Positions 1 through 8,919 of a stretch of 64,000 bases of DNA are shown piece after piece; within the stretch, counting starts at the first letter, position 1; every line of letters starts with the position of its first letter. The translations under genes and the position numbers were made by a program. The stretch is from positions 2,139,878-2,203,877 of the forward strand of contig NZ_KK211189.1 of assembly GCF_000620845.1 (NCBI RefSeq), in the 5' to 3' direction. Source of the stretch: Exiguobacterium marinum DSM 16307 (GTDB taxonomy: Bacteria > Bacillota > Bacilli > Exiguobacteriales > Exiguobacteriaceae). The notes beneath the pieces are model-generated. The model was not told the DNA's origin, ran no database searches, and saw only the letters and a list, made by a program, of their open reading frames with translations.

Positions 1-1578
1 AAACCAGACGTCCATAATGTCGAGTTCTTTACGGAATTCTCCGTTCGGGCTGTTCGGATGTGTGAATCCTTCCGGAAGAAGATCTTTTGCTTCTCGCTCA
101 TACCAAACGTTTGAACCGTGTTCACGGAACAAGTTTGCGATGTGATCGATCGTCTCGTTCGTGATGATTTCCGTTCCATCTTCCGCATAGAAAATCGGGA
201 TCGGAACACCCCACGCACGCTGACGGCTGATGACCCAGTCTCCACGGTCACGAACCATGTTGTAAAGACGAGTCATTCCCCATTCCGGGACCCAGTTCAC
301 TTTTTCGACTTCACGGAGCATATCCTCTCGGAAATCTTTAATTGAAGCGAACCATTGCGGTGTCGCACGGAAGATGACCGGTTTCTTTGTACGCCAGTCA
401 TGTGGATACGAGTGTTTGATGAACTTTAAGTTGAGCAAATATCCATTCTCCTCAAGTTTCATCCCGATTTGCTTATTTGCATCCTCGTAGAATAGCCCTT
501 CGTATCCAGGTGCTTCATCCGTCATATATCCACGGTCATCTACCGGACAAAGGACATCTAAGCCATATGCTTGTCCGACGCGATAGTCGTCTTCCCCGTG
601 CCCAGGAGCTGTGTGGACGAGTCCTGTCGCATCCGCTGTGACGTGATCGCCAAGGACGACGAGTGACGTGCGTTCATACAACGGGTGTTGTGCCGTCATG
701 TACTCGAAGTCACGTCCATTCCAAGAACCGCTCACTGTGTAATCTGACCATCCGAGCGCTGTCGTCACTTCTTCGACAAGCGTCTCAGCGACAATATAAC
801 CTTTTCCTTCATGTTCGATGCGCGTATACGTCAACTCATCACTCACCGCGATACCAAGGTTCGCCGGGATTGTCCAAGGTGTCGTCGTCCAGATGACAAA
901 GTGATCGTTTGACGTCAACGTATCTTTCCCATCTACGACACGGAATGCCACGTAGATTGCTGGTGACTTTTTATCATAGTATTCAATTTCTGCCTCAGCG
1001 AGTGCCGATTCAGAAGATGGTGACCAATAGACAGGTTTTTTCCCTTTATAGATATAACCTTTTTCAGCCATCGTTCCGAACAAGCGAATCTGTGCAGCCT
1101 CATACTCAGGAAGGAGGGTGATGTATGGATTTTCAAAGTCTGCGAGAAGACCGAGACGTTTGAATTGTTCACGTTGCGAATTCACTTGCTCCATTGCATA
1201 CTCCGCACACTTCTCTCGGAATTCAGCGACCGTCATCTCTTTACGGTTGACGCCTGCTTTTTGAAGGGCATTCTCGATTGGAAGTCCGTGTGTATCCCAA
1301 CCTGGAATCATTGGAGACTGATATCCGTTCATCCCTTTGAAACGAACGATGATATCTTTTAATACTTTATTCATCGCGTGTCCCATGTGGATGTCGCCAT
1401 TCGCGTATGGAGGTCCATCATGCAAGATGTATTGTGGTTTCCCAGCATTTTTTTCTTGCACCTTGTTATAAAGGTCCATGTCTTCCCATTCCGTTTGCAT
1501 CGCTGGTTCGCGTTTTGGTAAATTCCCGCGCATCGCGAATTCAGTGTTTGGCATTAATAGCGTATCTTTGTAGTTCAT
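1..1578 (-). CDS. ileS: Isoleucyl-tRNA synthetase, C-terminal part beyond the window
   Basis: Class I aminoacyl-tRNA synthetase that charges tRNA-Ile with isoleucine in the cytoplasm. The frame stays open from the ATG at 1578 to the window edge (526 codons of a protein usually a little over 900 residues). The class I signature reads HMGH at residues 64-67, after the DGPPYANG stretch. The connective/editing (CP1) region follows. The KMSKS loop and anticodon-binding domain lie outside the window. A GGAGGAG ribosome site precedes the ATG. Upstream is a T-box leader with its own promoter inside divIVA, so expression should respond to uncharged tRNA-Ile. The truncation is only the window edge; nothing in the visible part looks broken. 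Confidence 0.97.
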   Translation of the reverse strand, partial: MNYKDTLLMPNTEFAMRGNLPKREPAMQTEWEDMDLYNKVQEKNAGKPQYILHDGPPYANGDIHMGHAMNKVLKDIIVRFKGMNGYQSPMIPGWDTHGLPIENALQKAGVNRKEMTVAEFREKCAEYAMEQVNSQREQFKRLGLLADFENPYITLLPEYEAAQIRLFGTMAEKGYIYKGKKPVYWSPSSESALAEAEIEYYDKKSPAIYVAFRVVDGKDTLTSNDHFVIWTTTPWTIPANLGIAVSDELTYTRIEHEGKGYIVAETLVEEVTTALGWSDYTVSGSWNGRDFEYMTAQHPLYERTSLVVLGDHVTADATGLVHTAPGHGEDDYRVGQAYGLDVLCPVDDRGYMTDEAPGYEGLFYEDANKQIGMKLEENGYLLNLKFIKHSYPHDWRTKKPVIFRATPQWFASIKDFREDMLREVEKVNWVPEWGMTRLYNMVRDRGDWVISRQRAWGVPIPIFYAEDGTEIITNETIDHIANLFREHGSNVWYEREAKDLLPEGFTHPNSPNGEFRKELDIMDVWF

Positions 1579-1604
1579 CGAAACTCCTCCATCAACATTT
1601 TTTA

Positions 1605-1850
1605 GAAAACAAAAAAAACCAACCCATCCCTGATAGGGACGAGTTGGTTGACTCGCGGTACCACCCTACTAGTCTCACCTCAAATGAGACCGCTCTCGGT
1701 AACCGATAACGAGGTCAGGCGGACACGCTTACTCAAGTTCAGCGTGACAACTCATAGGGGATACCGATTCGAGTCTTTCTCTTAGGCTCTCACCGCCCCT
1801 AAGTCGCTTCGTAGGTATGACTCGATCGACGCGTCCTACTCAACGTGTTG
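1605..1850 (-). ncRNA. T-box riboswitch leader of ileS
   Basis: The minus strand carries the T-box core AGGGTGGTACCGCG (around 1655-1668), which pairs with the free CCA end of uncharged tRNA, followed by a strong terminator (1617-1649). An upstream Stem I region (about 1750-1837) includes a GGTGAGAGCC-type distal loop. Two ATC triplets on the minus strand (1760-1762 and 1766-1768) are candidate isoleucine specifier codons; I cannot decide between them without folding. In this family, uncharged tRNA-Ile stabilises the antiterminator and allows ileS transcription. The element fills the whole divIVA-ileS gap. Confidence 0.93.
1611..1649 (-). terminator. T-box-controlled terminator upstream of ileS
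   Basis: On the minus strand an inverted repeat AACCAAC...GTTGGTT, with inner CGTCCCT/AGGGATG pairing, ends in a run of T. It lies directly downstream of the T-box sequence, so it is the off state of the ileS riboswitch. Confidence 0.9.
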
Positions 1851-1855
1851 ATCAT

Positions 1856-2404
1856 TTATCCATGTTGTTCTTCATTCTGTGTGACTTCGTCGTCATTATA
1901 CGCAAGTTCAGTTCTATCGTCAAGAACCGTCTGTACAGGCGGCTCGCCGACAATCGTTTCCCACTCCGTACTATTGAGGAGCTCCATTTGGGCATCTACG
2001 AGGACACGGAAACGTGTACGGTATAACTCAACCTTTTTGAGCATTTGAACGACTTCTCGTTCAGCAAGCTTCTCTTTTCGGGCTGCTTCTTCTTCACGGG
2101 CGTACGCCTCACGCTCTGCTTGTTTCAAAATGAGGCTCGCTTCTTTTTGAGCGTTGTTCTTCACTTCTTCCGCAGCTTCCTGTGCAACGATAATCGACTT
2201 GTTCAACGTATCTTCCATCGAGGAAAAGTAGTCAATGCGAGCTTGCATATCGTTGACAAGTTCTTCATACCGTCGATTCTCACGTATCAATAGTTCAAAC
2301 TCTTTAATGATTTGATCTAAAAATTCATTGACCTCATCGATGTCGTACCCACGAAAACGGGAAGAGAATTCTTTATTATGAATATCAATCGGTGTCAACG
2401 CCAT
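1856..2404 (-). CDS. divIVA: Cell division protein DivIVA
   Basis: Coiled-coil scaffold that binds negatively curved membrane at septa and poles. The 182-residue protein begins with the conserved N-terminal domain, including the FRGYDIDEVNEF stretch. F17 and R18 match the membrane-inserting Phe-Arg tip known in B. subtilis DivIVA. Long heptad-rich segments rich in Glu, Lys and Gln follow (about 30-160), then an acidic tail. AGGAGGAA precedes the ATG. The gene follows ylmH in the usual ylm-divIVA-ileS order. Its last codons overlap the likely ileS promoter. Confidence 0.96.
   Translation of the reverse strand: MALTPIDIHNKEFSSRFRGYDIDEVNEFLDQIIKEFELLIRENRRYEELVNDMQARIDYFSSMEDTLNKSIIVAQEAAEEVKNNAQKEASLILKQAEREAYAREEEAARKEKLAEREVVQMLKKVELYRTRFRVLVDAQMELLNSTEWETIVGEPPVQTVLDDRTELAYNDDEVTQNEEQHG
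1895..1923 (-). promoter_or_regulatory. Candidate ileS promoter inside the divIVA 3' end
   Basis: The minus strand reads TTGACG (1918-1923), a 17-bp spacer, then TATAAT (1895-1900), close to the SigA consensus and with an upstream TG. Transcription would start near 1888, inside the last codons of divIVA, and lead straight into the T-box leader about 50 nt later. This is a sequence match only. Confidence 0.7.
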
Positions 2405-2423
2405 TCGACTTTCCTCCTAAAAT

Positions 2424-3194
2424 TCAACGTATGGTGCCATACTGTATTTTAATTTTTTCACGTTTGGTCGAACCTAGAATTTCCATCAATTTGATGCGAC
2501 CGTGTCCACGAACGGATAGAAGGTCGTCTGGTTCGAGAATGAAGCTCGCATCTTCAATGACTTTATGATTTACTTTGCAGTCGCCATGTTTGACGAGTGC
2601 TTGTGCTTTTTGACGGGACATGTTTAAAACCTCGCTCACAACCGTATCAAATCGTAAAGAAGAAACGATACCAAATCCTTCGATCCATTCAATTGTCGGA
2701 ACGACAAGAATCTCGTCTTGCTCAACGGAGGAAATGCGAACTTTCGCTTTTCCGACACGATCCAAATTCATTTCGATGAATCCGACTGATTCACGCGTCG
2801 TCGCAAATTGTACAATCTCATCTTGAAGGACGACATCTCCAAACTTTTGACGTTTCAGCCCTGCATTGAGTAAGGTTCCCGTCACTTGTCGATGCGTCAA
2901 ATCCACAAACTTTGTTGGGTATTCGATACGTCGGATTTCAATTTCAAAATCATGAGGATTCAGTTCATAGTAATCCGGAGCCAAAATAAGTCGACACCTT
3001 TCTGCGCCTTCGAATCCGCCATCACTATGCATAACAAGTTGATTACCGACAATCTGTTTGACGATTTGTTGTTCACGCGGGTCCAAAAAGTCCGTCAATT
3101 TCAACACATAACTACTCTCGACTTGTTGCACCCAGTCGAGCACTTGTTCGACGAACGCCCGTTCACTTGGTCTGTAGTGTTCATAGACGCTCAT
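2424..3194 (-). CDS. ylmH: YlmH, S4-domain RNA-binding protein
   Basis: 256-residue cytoplasmic protein. The C-terminal third (about 180-245) is an S4 RNA-binding domain: it reads like RFDTVVSEVLNMSRQKAQ followed by a KHGDCKVN turn. The N-terminal two thirds match the YlmH family found between ylmG and divIVA across Firmicutes. YlmH has been linked to ribosome rescue and large-subunit quality control in B. subtilis, so a ribosome-associated role is likely by family. A GGTGATG site precedes the ATG, and the start lies a few bases after the ylmG stop, consistent with one operon. Confidence 0.92.
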   Translation of the reverse strand: MSVYEHYRPSERAFVEQVLDWVQQVESSYVLKLTDFLDPREQQIVKQIVGNQLVMHSDGGFEGAERCRLILAPDYYELNPHDFEIEIRRIEYPTKFVDLTHRQVTGTLLNAGLKRQKFGDVVLQDEIVQFATTRESVGFIEMNLDRVGKAKVRISSVEQDEILVVPTIEWIEGFGIVSSLRFDTVVSEVLNMSRQKAQALVKHGDCKVNHKVIEDASFILEPDDLLSVRGHGRIKLMEILGSTKREKIKIQYGTIR

Positions 3195-3197
3195 ACA

Positions 3198-3467
3198 TCA
3201 CCCGAAAATCGCAGCAATTCCGGCTTGTGCCATACGAAGCACGAATAAAGCGACGATTGGAGAGATATCAAGCATGCCACCAATTGGTGGGATGATTCGA
3301 CGAAACGGTGCCAAGAACGGTTCACACAAAGCCGATAAAATTTGACCAAACTTTGATTCACGTGCGTTCGGGAACCATGATAATAAGATATAGCCGATGA
3401 GAATCCAACTATAGATGCCAAGTAGATCACTCAACGTGTTGCCTAAGGCAGGAATTACATTTTCCAT
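3198..3467 (-). CDS. ylmG: YlmG (YggT family) membrane protein
   Basis: 89-residue integral membrane protein with two hydrophobic segments (about 8-28 and 60-85) either side of a polar stretch containing FPNARESKFGQ and PFLAPFRRIIPP, typical of the YggT family. The family is co-inherited with sepF and ylmH and is implicated in septum and cell shape functions; the biochemical role is unknown. It lies 4 bp after the sepF stop and 3 bp before ylmH, so the three are probably translated from one message. An overlapping frame at 3191-3430 is a shadow. Confidence 0.9.
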   Translation of the reverse strand: MENVIPALGNTLSDLLGIYSWILIGYILLSWFPNARESKFGQILSALCEPFLAPFRRIIPPIGGMLDISPIVALFVLRMAQAGIAAIFG

Positions 3468-3471
3468 TCAG

Positions 3472-3942
3472 TTACCACCCTTTACTGTGAAGTTCATCCT
3501 CCGAGATCAAGTTTGAGATTGAGCCAGTCAATTCGACGTTGTTCGGAGTACACAGAATCGTGTTATGTCCAATCGAAGTCATCGACCCTTCCAATGCATA
3601 GACAACACCTGAAAGGAAGTTGACGACTTGACGCGATTGTTCTTTTGACATGCGTTGAAGATTGACGATGACAGCACGGTTTTCTTTTAGTTGATCACTA
3701 ATGTCCTGTGCTTCAGCGAACACACGCGGTTCAGCCAATACGACTTTTGAACGTTCTTTCTTTTTCGTATTTAACGCGACGAGGTTATTCGCTGATTTTG
3801 GACGATCCTCTTGTTTCATGACCGATGTTTCAGTCGTTGAAGGAGTTGCTGTATTTGCGACGGCATACTCTTCTTCCTCATATGTGCTGTTCGGATCTTC
3901 CTCGAGTCCAAAGAAATCTTTCATTTTGTTTTTGATTGACAT
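3472..3942 (-). CDS. sepF: Cell division protein SepF
   Basis: FtsZ-associated membrane anchor that forms arcs at the division septum. The 156-residue protein has a short N-terminal amphipathic stretch (MSIKNKMKDFFGL), a low-complexity acidic linker (about 18-65), then the conserved SepF core with a VVNFLSGVVYALEGS helix and an IGHNTILCTPNNVEL strand. In related bacteria the N-terminal helix binds membrane and the core binds the FtsZ C-terminus. Its place between ylmE and ylmG downstream of ftsZ matches Bacillus. Confidence 0.95.
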   Translation of the reverse strand: MSIKNKMKDFFGLEEDPNSTYEEEEYAVANTATPSTTETSVMKQEDRPKSANNLVALNTKKKERSKVVLAEPRVFAEAQDISDQLKENRAVIVNLQRMSKEQSRQVVNFLSGVVYALEGSMTSIGHNTILCTPNNVELTGSISNLISEDELHSKGW

Positions 3943-3965
3943 AACGGATTCCTCCTTAAGATATA

Positions 3966-4619
3966 TTATTGCACAAGTACGGTACCAATACGAACAAACG
4001 ATGCGCCTTCTTCAATTGCGATTGGATAATCGTTTGACATCCCCATCGACAGTTCCGTGCAAGGAGCGTGATCGTATCCTTTTGCCGTCACTTCATCACG
4101 TACATGGCGTAAACGACGGAACGTCTCACGAAGGATTGTCTCTTCTTCCGTGAACGGCGCCATTGTCATCAACCCAATGATTCGAATATGAGGATACTGT
4201 TTACAATTCTCGATGAATGGCATGACTTCCTCTATTTCAAGCCCATGTTTTGAATCTTCTCCTGACGTGTTCACTTGAACGAAACAATCAATTGTTCTGT
4301 TTGCTCGTTTATCAATCTCTGATGCGAGTGACAACCGATCTAGAGAATGAATGGCTGCGACGTGATCGATGATTTGTCTCACCTTGCGCGTCTGTAACGT
4401 ACCGATAAAATGAAATCTCGCATCTTTCGGCAAGTTTTCAACTTTTTCGAGCAATGACTCCGGACGATTTTCTCCAAAATCACGAATCCCTTCTTCATAG
4501 AGGGCATTCGTCACATCCACGCCAACCGACTTCGTGACGGCGATTAACGTTGGTTCCACTCCTTGAACGTGCGCTGACATAATCGATTGAACTTGTTTTA
4601 CATTATCTGAAATACTCAC
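3966..4619 (-). CDS. ylmE: YggS-type pyridoxal phosphate homeostasis protein (YlmE)
   Basis: 217-residue single-domain PLP-binding protein of the YggS/PROSC family, a fold-type III barrel with no known catalytic reaction that helps balance B6 vitamers and amino acids. K30, in the LIAVTKSVGVD stretch, is the expected Schiff-base lysine. The FHFIGTLQTRK, ELSMGMSNDY and GASFVRIGT stretches are family landmarks. The start is a GTG at 4619 whose bases overlap the ylmD stop (GTGA), indicating translational coupling. Confidence 0.93.
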   Translation of the reverse strand: MSISDNVKQVQSIMSAHVQGVEPTLIAVTKSVGVDVTNALYEEGIRDFGENRPESLLEKVENLPKDARFHFIGTLQTRKVRQIIDHVAAIHSLDRLSLASEIDKRANRTIDCFVQVNTSGEDSKHGLEIEEVMPFIENCKQYPHIRIIGLMTMAPFTEEETILRETFRRLRHVRDEVTAKGYDHAPCTELSMGMSNDYPIAIEEGASFVRIGTVLVQ

Positions 4620-5377
4620 AATTTACGCTCCTTGACGATGACTGCTGCAAATCGGCGTTTAACCTCTCCATCACGATACGAGAAAAACGGGGCGTCTGCA
4701 CCAGTCGTTAAATTCGATTGGATGACGGTTGTGTCATGCTCTTTTGCCAATACTTCATTAACAGTCTGAAGTGATAAATGGGCATGATTGCCTGATTCAT
4801 CTCGTACCGCTTGGTTATAGGCGATCGGCGAAACGGATTGAACCGCATCTAGTACACGACGGTCGACCTCATAGTCGTATCCTGAAATCGACGGACCGAC
4901 AAGCATTTCCACTTCTTTAGCATCAATCCCCTTGTCTTCGAATGCGCGAATCATAGACTCGACGATATTACCGACAGTTCCCTTCCACCCGGCATGGGCG
5001 ATCCCAATGACTCCATAGTCTTTTGCACAGAAGAAGAGCGGCACACAATCTGCAAAGACAAGTGCTAACGGCAACGATTCTTCCGTAGTTAAGAGACCAT
5101 CTGTTTGCGGAATCGCTTCATCGTATCGAAATGCACCCTTCCCACGATCCGAGGCATTCACATATCGAACGCTCGTTTCATGTACTTGATCGGCCCACAC
5201 CGAGCCTTCTAAAGAAAGGTTAGCTTGTTGAAAGAAAAACTGACGATTTAGAACGACCTGGTCAATGTCATCGTCGACGTGAAGTCCGACATTCCCTGCA
5301 TTGTGTCCATCCGTTCGCGTTGTCACATAGGCGTGATAGCGATTCGTCTTTGTTTCCCATGTATGTAACAGTTGCAT
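4616..5377 (-). CDS. ylmD: YlmD / PgeF-family purine nucleoside phosphorylase (laccase domain)
   Basis: 253-residue protein of the YfiH/PgeF (DUF152, formerly polyphenol oxidase) family. Members have zinc-dependent purine nucleoside phosphorylase/adenosine deaminase-type activities, and E. coli PgeF corrects peptidoglycan precursors. The three metal ligands are visible: H66 in ADQVHETS, C111 in FADCVPL and H128 in GIAHAGWKGT. It starts just downstream of the ftsZ terminator and ends in a 4-base overlap with ylmE. Confidence 0.92.
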   Translation of the reverse strand: MQLLHTWETKTNRYHAYVTTRTDGHNAGNVGLHVDDDIDQVVLNRQFFFQQANLSLEGSVWADQVHETSVRYVNASDRGKGAFRYDEAIPQTDGLLTTEESLPLALVFADCVPLFFCAKDYGVIGIAHAGWKGTVGNIVESMIRAFEDKGIDAKEVEMLVGPSISGYDYEVDRRVLDAVQSVSPIAYNQAVRDESGNHAHLSLQTVNEVLAKEHDTTVIQSNLTTGADAPFFSYRDGEVKRRFAAVIVKERKL

Positions 5378-5393
5378 CGGTCTCTCCTTTTAG

Positions 5394-5421
5394 AAAAAGG
5401 GATGCCGAGAACCGGCATCCC
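5394..5421 (-). terminator. Terminator after ftsZ
   Basis: On the minus strand GGGATGCCG, a 5-nt loop, then CGGCATCCC followed by TTTTT. It lies between the ftsZ stop and ylmD, so much dcw transcription should end here and ylmD should need readthrough or its own promoter. Confidence 0.88.
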
Positions 5422-5429
5422 TATCTTGT

Positions 5430-6572
5430 TTAGTTACGACGTTGTCTCACGAACGCAGGGATGTTAATCGTCTCATCTGGGACGTCTCCTCCATACACTG
5501 GGCGATGGAAGTTCCCTTCATCTTGTTGAGCCGTTTCATTTGCTTTTGGTTGAGGTTCCTTGTTCTCAACTTCAGGCTGCTTTTTCGGTTGCTGAGGGAA
5601 CGGATTCGTCCCTTGCGCTTCCTCAGCGAATTCAGTTGCAATCACCGTAACGATGATTTCATCGTTCAAGTTTTCGTTGATAACCGAACCGAAAATCAAG
5701 TTCACTTCTTCATCGGCTGCACTTTGAACGATTTGAGCCGCTTCTGTCACTTCATACAAGCTGAGGCTAAGTCCACCCGTAATGTTCATCAAGACACCTT
5801 TTGCCCCTTCAATCGAAGATTCAAGAAGTGGAGACGAAATCGCTTTCTTTGCTGCTTCAATAGCTCGGTTTTCACCTGTAGCGACACCGACACCCATAAG
5901 AGCAGATCCTTTTTCCGTCATAATCGTTTTCACGTCAGCGAAGTCGAGGTTGATGAGACCTGGAATCGCAATCAAATCTGTAATCCCTTGCACACCTTGA
6001 CGAAGTACGTTATCCGCTTCACGGAACGCTTCAATCATCGGCGTGTTACGTTCAACGATTTCAAGAAGCTTATCGTTTGGAATCACGATGAGTGTATCTA
6101 CTTTTTCTTTAAATGCCTGTATCCCGTGCTGGGCGTGTTGCATTCGTTTCCGTCCTTCGAACATGAACGGCTTTGTAACAACACCAACTGTTAGCGCGCC
6201 AATTTCTTTCGAAATCTCAGCGATAACTGGAGCAGCACCCGTTCCGGTTCCGCCCCCCATACCCGCCGTGACGAAGACCATATCCGCTCCGTCAAGCGCT
6301 TCGAGTAACTGTTCACGACTTTCTTCTGCCGCTTTTTTTCCGATGTCAGGGTTCGCACCTGCACCGAGACCACGTGTCAATTTAGCACCAAGTTGAAGTT
6401 TCACATCAGCTTTCGACATGTTCAAAGCTTGTGCATCCGTATTGACAGCGATGAATTCGACTCCTTGCACCCCATGCTCAATCATCCGGTTAACAGCGTT
6501 CGACCCGCCACCACCGACTCCAATTACTTTAATTTTTGCTACGGCGTCAATCGCCTCATCAAAGTACATCAT
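5430..6572 (-). CDS. ftsZ: Cell division GTPase FtsZ
   Basis: Tubulin-like GTPase that forms the Z ring. The 380-residue protein shows the tubulin signature GMGGGTGTG at 104-112, an N-terminal [13 protein letters not shown] nucleotide loop, and the T7 synergy loop NLDFADV near 208-214. A Gln/Glu/Lys-rich linker (about 318-360) leads to the C-terminal peptide [12 protein letters not shown], which binds FtsA, SepF and other partners. The paired ATGs follow GGGGGATACC. In B. subtilis, bpr and spoIIGA-sigE-sigG follow ftsZ; here ylmD follows directly. Confidence 0.98.
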   Translation of the reverse strand: MMYFDEAIDAVAKIKVIGVGGGGSNAVNRMIEHGVQGVEFIAVNTDAQALNMSKADVKLQLGAKLTRGLGAGANPDIGKKAAEESREQLLEALDGADMVFVTAGMGGGTGTGAAPVIAEISKEIGALTVGVVTKPFMFEGRKRMQHAQHGIQAFKEKVDTLIVIPNDKLLEIVERNTPMIEAFREADNVLRQGVQGITDLIAIPGLINLDFADVKTIMTEKGSALMGVGVATGENRAIEAAKKAISSPLLESSIEGAKGVLMNITGGLSLSLYEVTEAAQIVQSAADEEVNLIFGSVINENLNDEIIVTVIATEFAEEAQGTNPFPQQPKKQPEVENKEPQPKANETAQQDEGNFHRPVYGGDVPDETINIPAFVRQRRN

Positions 6573-6619
6573 TTCAGGTATCCCCCTACATATTTTCCAA
6601 GTTGTATTACAACGTCAGC

Positions 6620-7906
6620 TTAAACGCCAAATAATTTTTCCATAAAACGACTAAAACCTTTTTTCGACTCTTGATCGGTCTCGTATTCGTTCTCTCCAAC
6701 ATGAGTATCGGTCGCTTCCTGCTTATTATTAAGCGATTCATAGCGAACTTCCGGTTTTTCAAGTTGAGATTTTGAAACGTGATGATCACTCATTAAGACA
6801 TATTTCAATACGCCGACTGCCGTCGCATATTTTGGGTGTCTCACCCCAATCGACGAAGGTTGATATAATCTCGTCTTTTGGCCCATAATACGCGTTGCCA
6901 ATTCTTGAATACCAGGTAGAGCAGCTGCTCCACCACAAAGTAAATATCCACCATTCAGCGTCGGAACACCTACTTTTTGAACCATATTCAACATAAGGGT
7001 AAACATTTCCTCTATTCTTGCTTCTAAAACATAGCTAATTTCTGATTGTGGTTCAAATGCTACTTCCCCATTGATATTCGTGTAGGAGAAACCTTCTGTC
7101 TCATCAGCCATTTCTTCGAGTGCGAGACCGTACTCTTCTTTCGCCACTTTGGCATCTTGATACTTACAATTTAATTTATAGACTAAATCTCTCGTCATAT
7201 GATCGCCACCGACTGGAAGGATATACGAATAGACGAGGTCTCCACGATAAAATACTGAGACCGTTGTCTTTTCATGTCCGACATCGACAAGTCCAATACC
7301 TAAATCGATTTCGTCAACAGAGGCCGCACTCATGCCGAGCGCGAGGTTCCCCAAAATAAATCCTTCGAGACGTAGTCCGGCGCGTTCAATCGAACGACGA
7401 ATACTATGTAAAATTGTCTTCGATCCGGTAACCATTTTCCCATGCATCTCTAGTCGATAACCAAGCATGCCACGAGGGTCCACGACACCCGTTTGTTGAT
7501 CGACCGTGAATGAAGATGGAATCACATCAATGACACTCATTTCATCTGGTAGTCGCATCACTTGAGCTGAATTAATGACTTCCATCACGTCTTCATCTGT
7601 AATTTCCTGATCTTCTCGCTTCACGGATGCGATCCCATGACATGGGGCAATTTGGATATGTTCTCCTTCAATGGCAACGTATACAGATTGAATTTGATCG
7701 CCTAACGATGTTTCAGCATGTTCAACGGCTTGTTTGATCGCTTGGACTGTTTTATCGATGTCTACGACAGCGCCACGTTTTACACCCGCAGACGGTGCAC
7801 ACCCTTCCGCCAAAATATTAAGCGTTCCGCCGAGCAATTCACCGACGACGAGCTTAATCTCTGACGTTCCAATATCTAATGCGGCCACATAACCATTCGC
7901 TTCCAA
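6620..7906 (-). CDS. ftsA: Cell division protein FtsA
   Basis: Actin-like ATPase that tethers FtsZ filaments to the membrane. The 428-residue protein has the phosphate-1 motif ALDIGTSEIKLVV near the N-terminus, the SHS2 (1C) subdomain (about 85-165), and the adenosine motif LCGGAAALPGI around residue 325. A flexible linker ends in an amphipathic helix (GFSRFMEKLFGV) expected to insert in the membrane. The start codon is TTG at 7906, chosen because GGAGGTG lies 8 nt upstream and there is no nearby ATG in frame. Confidence 0.96.
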   Translation of the reverse strand: MEANGYVAALDIGTSEIKLVVGELLGGTLNILAEGCAPSAGVKRGAVVDIDKTVQAIKQAVEHAETSLGDQIQSVYVAIEGEHIQIAPCHGIASVKREDQEITDEDVMEVINSAQVMRLPDEMSVIDVIPSSFTVDQQTGVVDPRGMLGYRLEMHGKMVTGSKTILHSIRRSIERAGLRLEGFILGNLALGMSAASVDEIDLGIGLVDVGHEKTTVSVFYRGDLVYSYILPVGGDHMTRDLVYKLNCKYQDAKVAKEEYGLALEEMADETEGFSYTNINGEVAFEPQSEISYVLEARIEEMFTLMLNMVQKVGVPTLNGGYLLCGGAAALPGIQELATRIMGQKTRLYQPSSIGVRHPKYATAVGVLKYVLMSDHHVSKSQLEKPEVRYESLNNKQEATDTHVGENEYETDQESKKGFSRFMEKLFGV

Positions 7907-7991
7907 AAGGGAAACACCTCCGCTCTATAATTTTCCTATACAAATTACATGACAAATATGACAGATATCCAATAAAGTTGTTGGTTTCGAC

Positions 7992-8020
7992 AAGATATCT
8001 CACGTCTAAGTTTACAACAA
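7992..8020 (-). promoter_or_regulatory. Possible ftsA promoter
   Basis: The 228-bp gap between divIB and ftsA contains, on the minus strand, TTGTTG (8015-8020), 17 bp, then TATCTT (7992-7997). The match is moderate. It is supported by the strong terminator just upstream after divIB, which implies ftsA-ftsZ need a promoter of their own. Confidence 0.4.
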
Positions 8021-8091
8021 ATAAGATAGTGAGAAAAGGTAGAATCCTACAATTTAAGCGGTTTCGCGTTATCAATTCGTTTACAAACGAC

Positions 8092-8122
8092 AAAAAAACA
8101 GTCCTTATCTGTCTAAGGACTG
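8092..8122 (-). terminator. Terminator after divIB
   Basis: Minus strand CAGTCCTTA, 6-nt loop, TAAGGACTG followed by seven T. It separates the rsmH-divIB transcription unit from ftsA-ftsZ. Confidence 0.88.
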
Positions 8123-8134
8123 TAATATAACTGA

Positions 8135-8905
8135 TTATTCATTCGTTTTCTTGTATGGAACAAAATAAAAACCACCATCCATGACGACTGTTCCACGCTC
8201 GCCTTTAGGGATGTTTTCATAAATTTCTCCATACTTTGATACGGTTTCGCTTAACTTCAAAGGCGGTGTGAGCAACGTATTTCCGTCATTCATAAAGATC
8301 TCGTAGCGCGTCGGTTCTCCTTTTTGTTTTGACAGGATGATTTCCGACATACGGGCACGCGTCGCATCATCCACTTGTTCAAGTTCACTCGCAATTTTTT
8401 CAAGCTCTTGCTCCGAATTAAATTCCCTAAGCAATGGACCATCTTTTAATTTCCTCGGGTCGGTGATGGTACCCGTCGGATGGAGTGAACCATCGGCTAA
8501 GACGACGACGTCGCCTTTGTCCGCTCTCGCATATGCAATCATCTTCTCTTCCGTTACGTTGACGTATACCAAATTATACCAAGAACGATCAATTTCTACC
8601 CGCTTGACACCAGGCAACTTTTCCATTTGCGCACTCATCTTTTTTGGGGACAAACCGATGAACTTTGTCGATGTGTCGAGTTCCATATCTTGAAACACAT
8701 AAGACTCTTCTAACCAATAGAGTCCGGATACAGTCACTTCTTTCACATTCGACATCGAGGTTTGCATATAGACCACAAGTAAGATAAGGATCCCAAACAG
8801 TGAGAGCACAGAGAACATCCGACGATTCGCTTTTTTTCGTCGTTGTTTCTTCATGTACGGAATACGGTCTTCTAAACTGCGTACCGTTTGTTGACTTGGT
8901 TCCAT
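8135..8905 (-). CDS. divIB: Cell division protein DivIB/FtsQ
   Basis: Bitopic membrane protein of the DivIB-DivIC-FtsL subcomplex that controls septal peptidoglycan synthesis. The 256-residue protein has a basic cytoplasmic N-terminus (KKQRRKKANRR), one membrane segment (about 31-48), then the extracellular POTRA domain (about 50-120, beginning VKEVTVSGLYWLEESYVF) and the FtsQ beta domain. The family name is secure from architecture and from its position between murG and ftsA. Confidence 0.93.
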   Translation of the reverse strand: MEPSQQTVRSLEDRIPYMKKQRRKKANRRMFSVLSLFGILILLVVYMQTSMSNVKEVTVSGLYWLEESYVFQDMELDTSTKFIGLSPKKMSAQMEKLPGVKRVEIDRSWYNLVYVNVTEEKMIAYARADKGDVVVLADGSLHPTGTITDPRKLKDGPLLREFNSEQELEKIASELEQVDDATRARMSEIILSKQKGEPTRYEIFMNDGNTLLTPPLKLSETVSKYGEIYENIPKGERGTVVMDGGFYFVPYKKTNE

Positions 8906-8919
8906 CGGATTCTTCTCCT

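Noticed and set aside
3701-4153. 150-codon plus-strand frame across sepF and ylmE
   Set aside because: Spans two well supported minus-strand genes and their ribosome site, with no family resemblance.
5442-6194. 250-codon open frame on the plus strand opposite ftsZ
   Set aside because: It is fully antisense to ftsZ, its composition follows the ftsZ codons, it has no ribosome site, and the product is Phe/Arg-rich with no recognisable domain.
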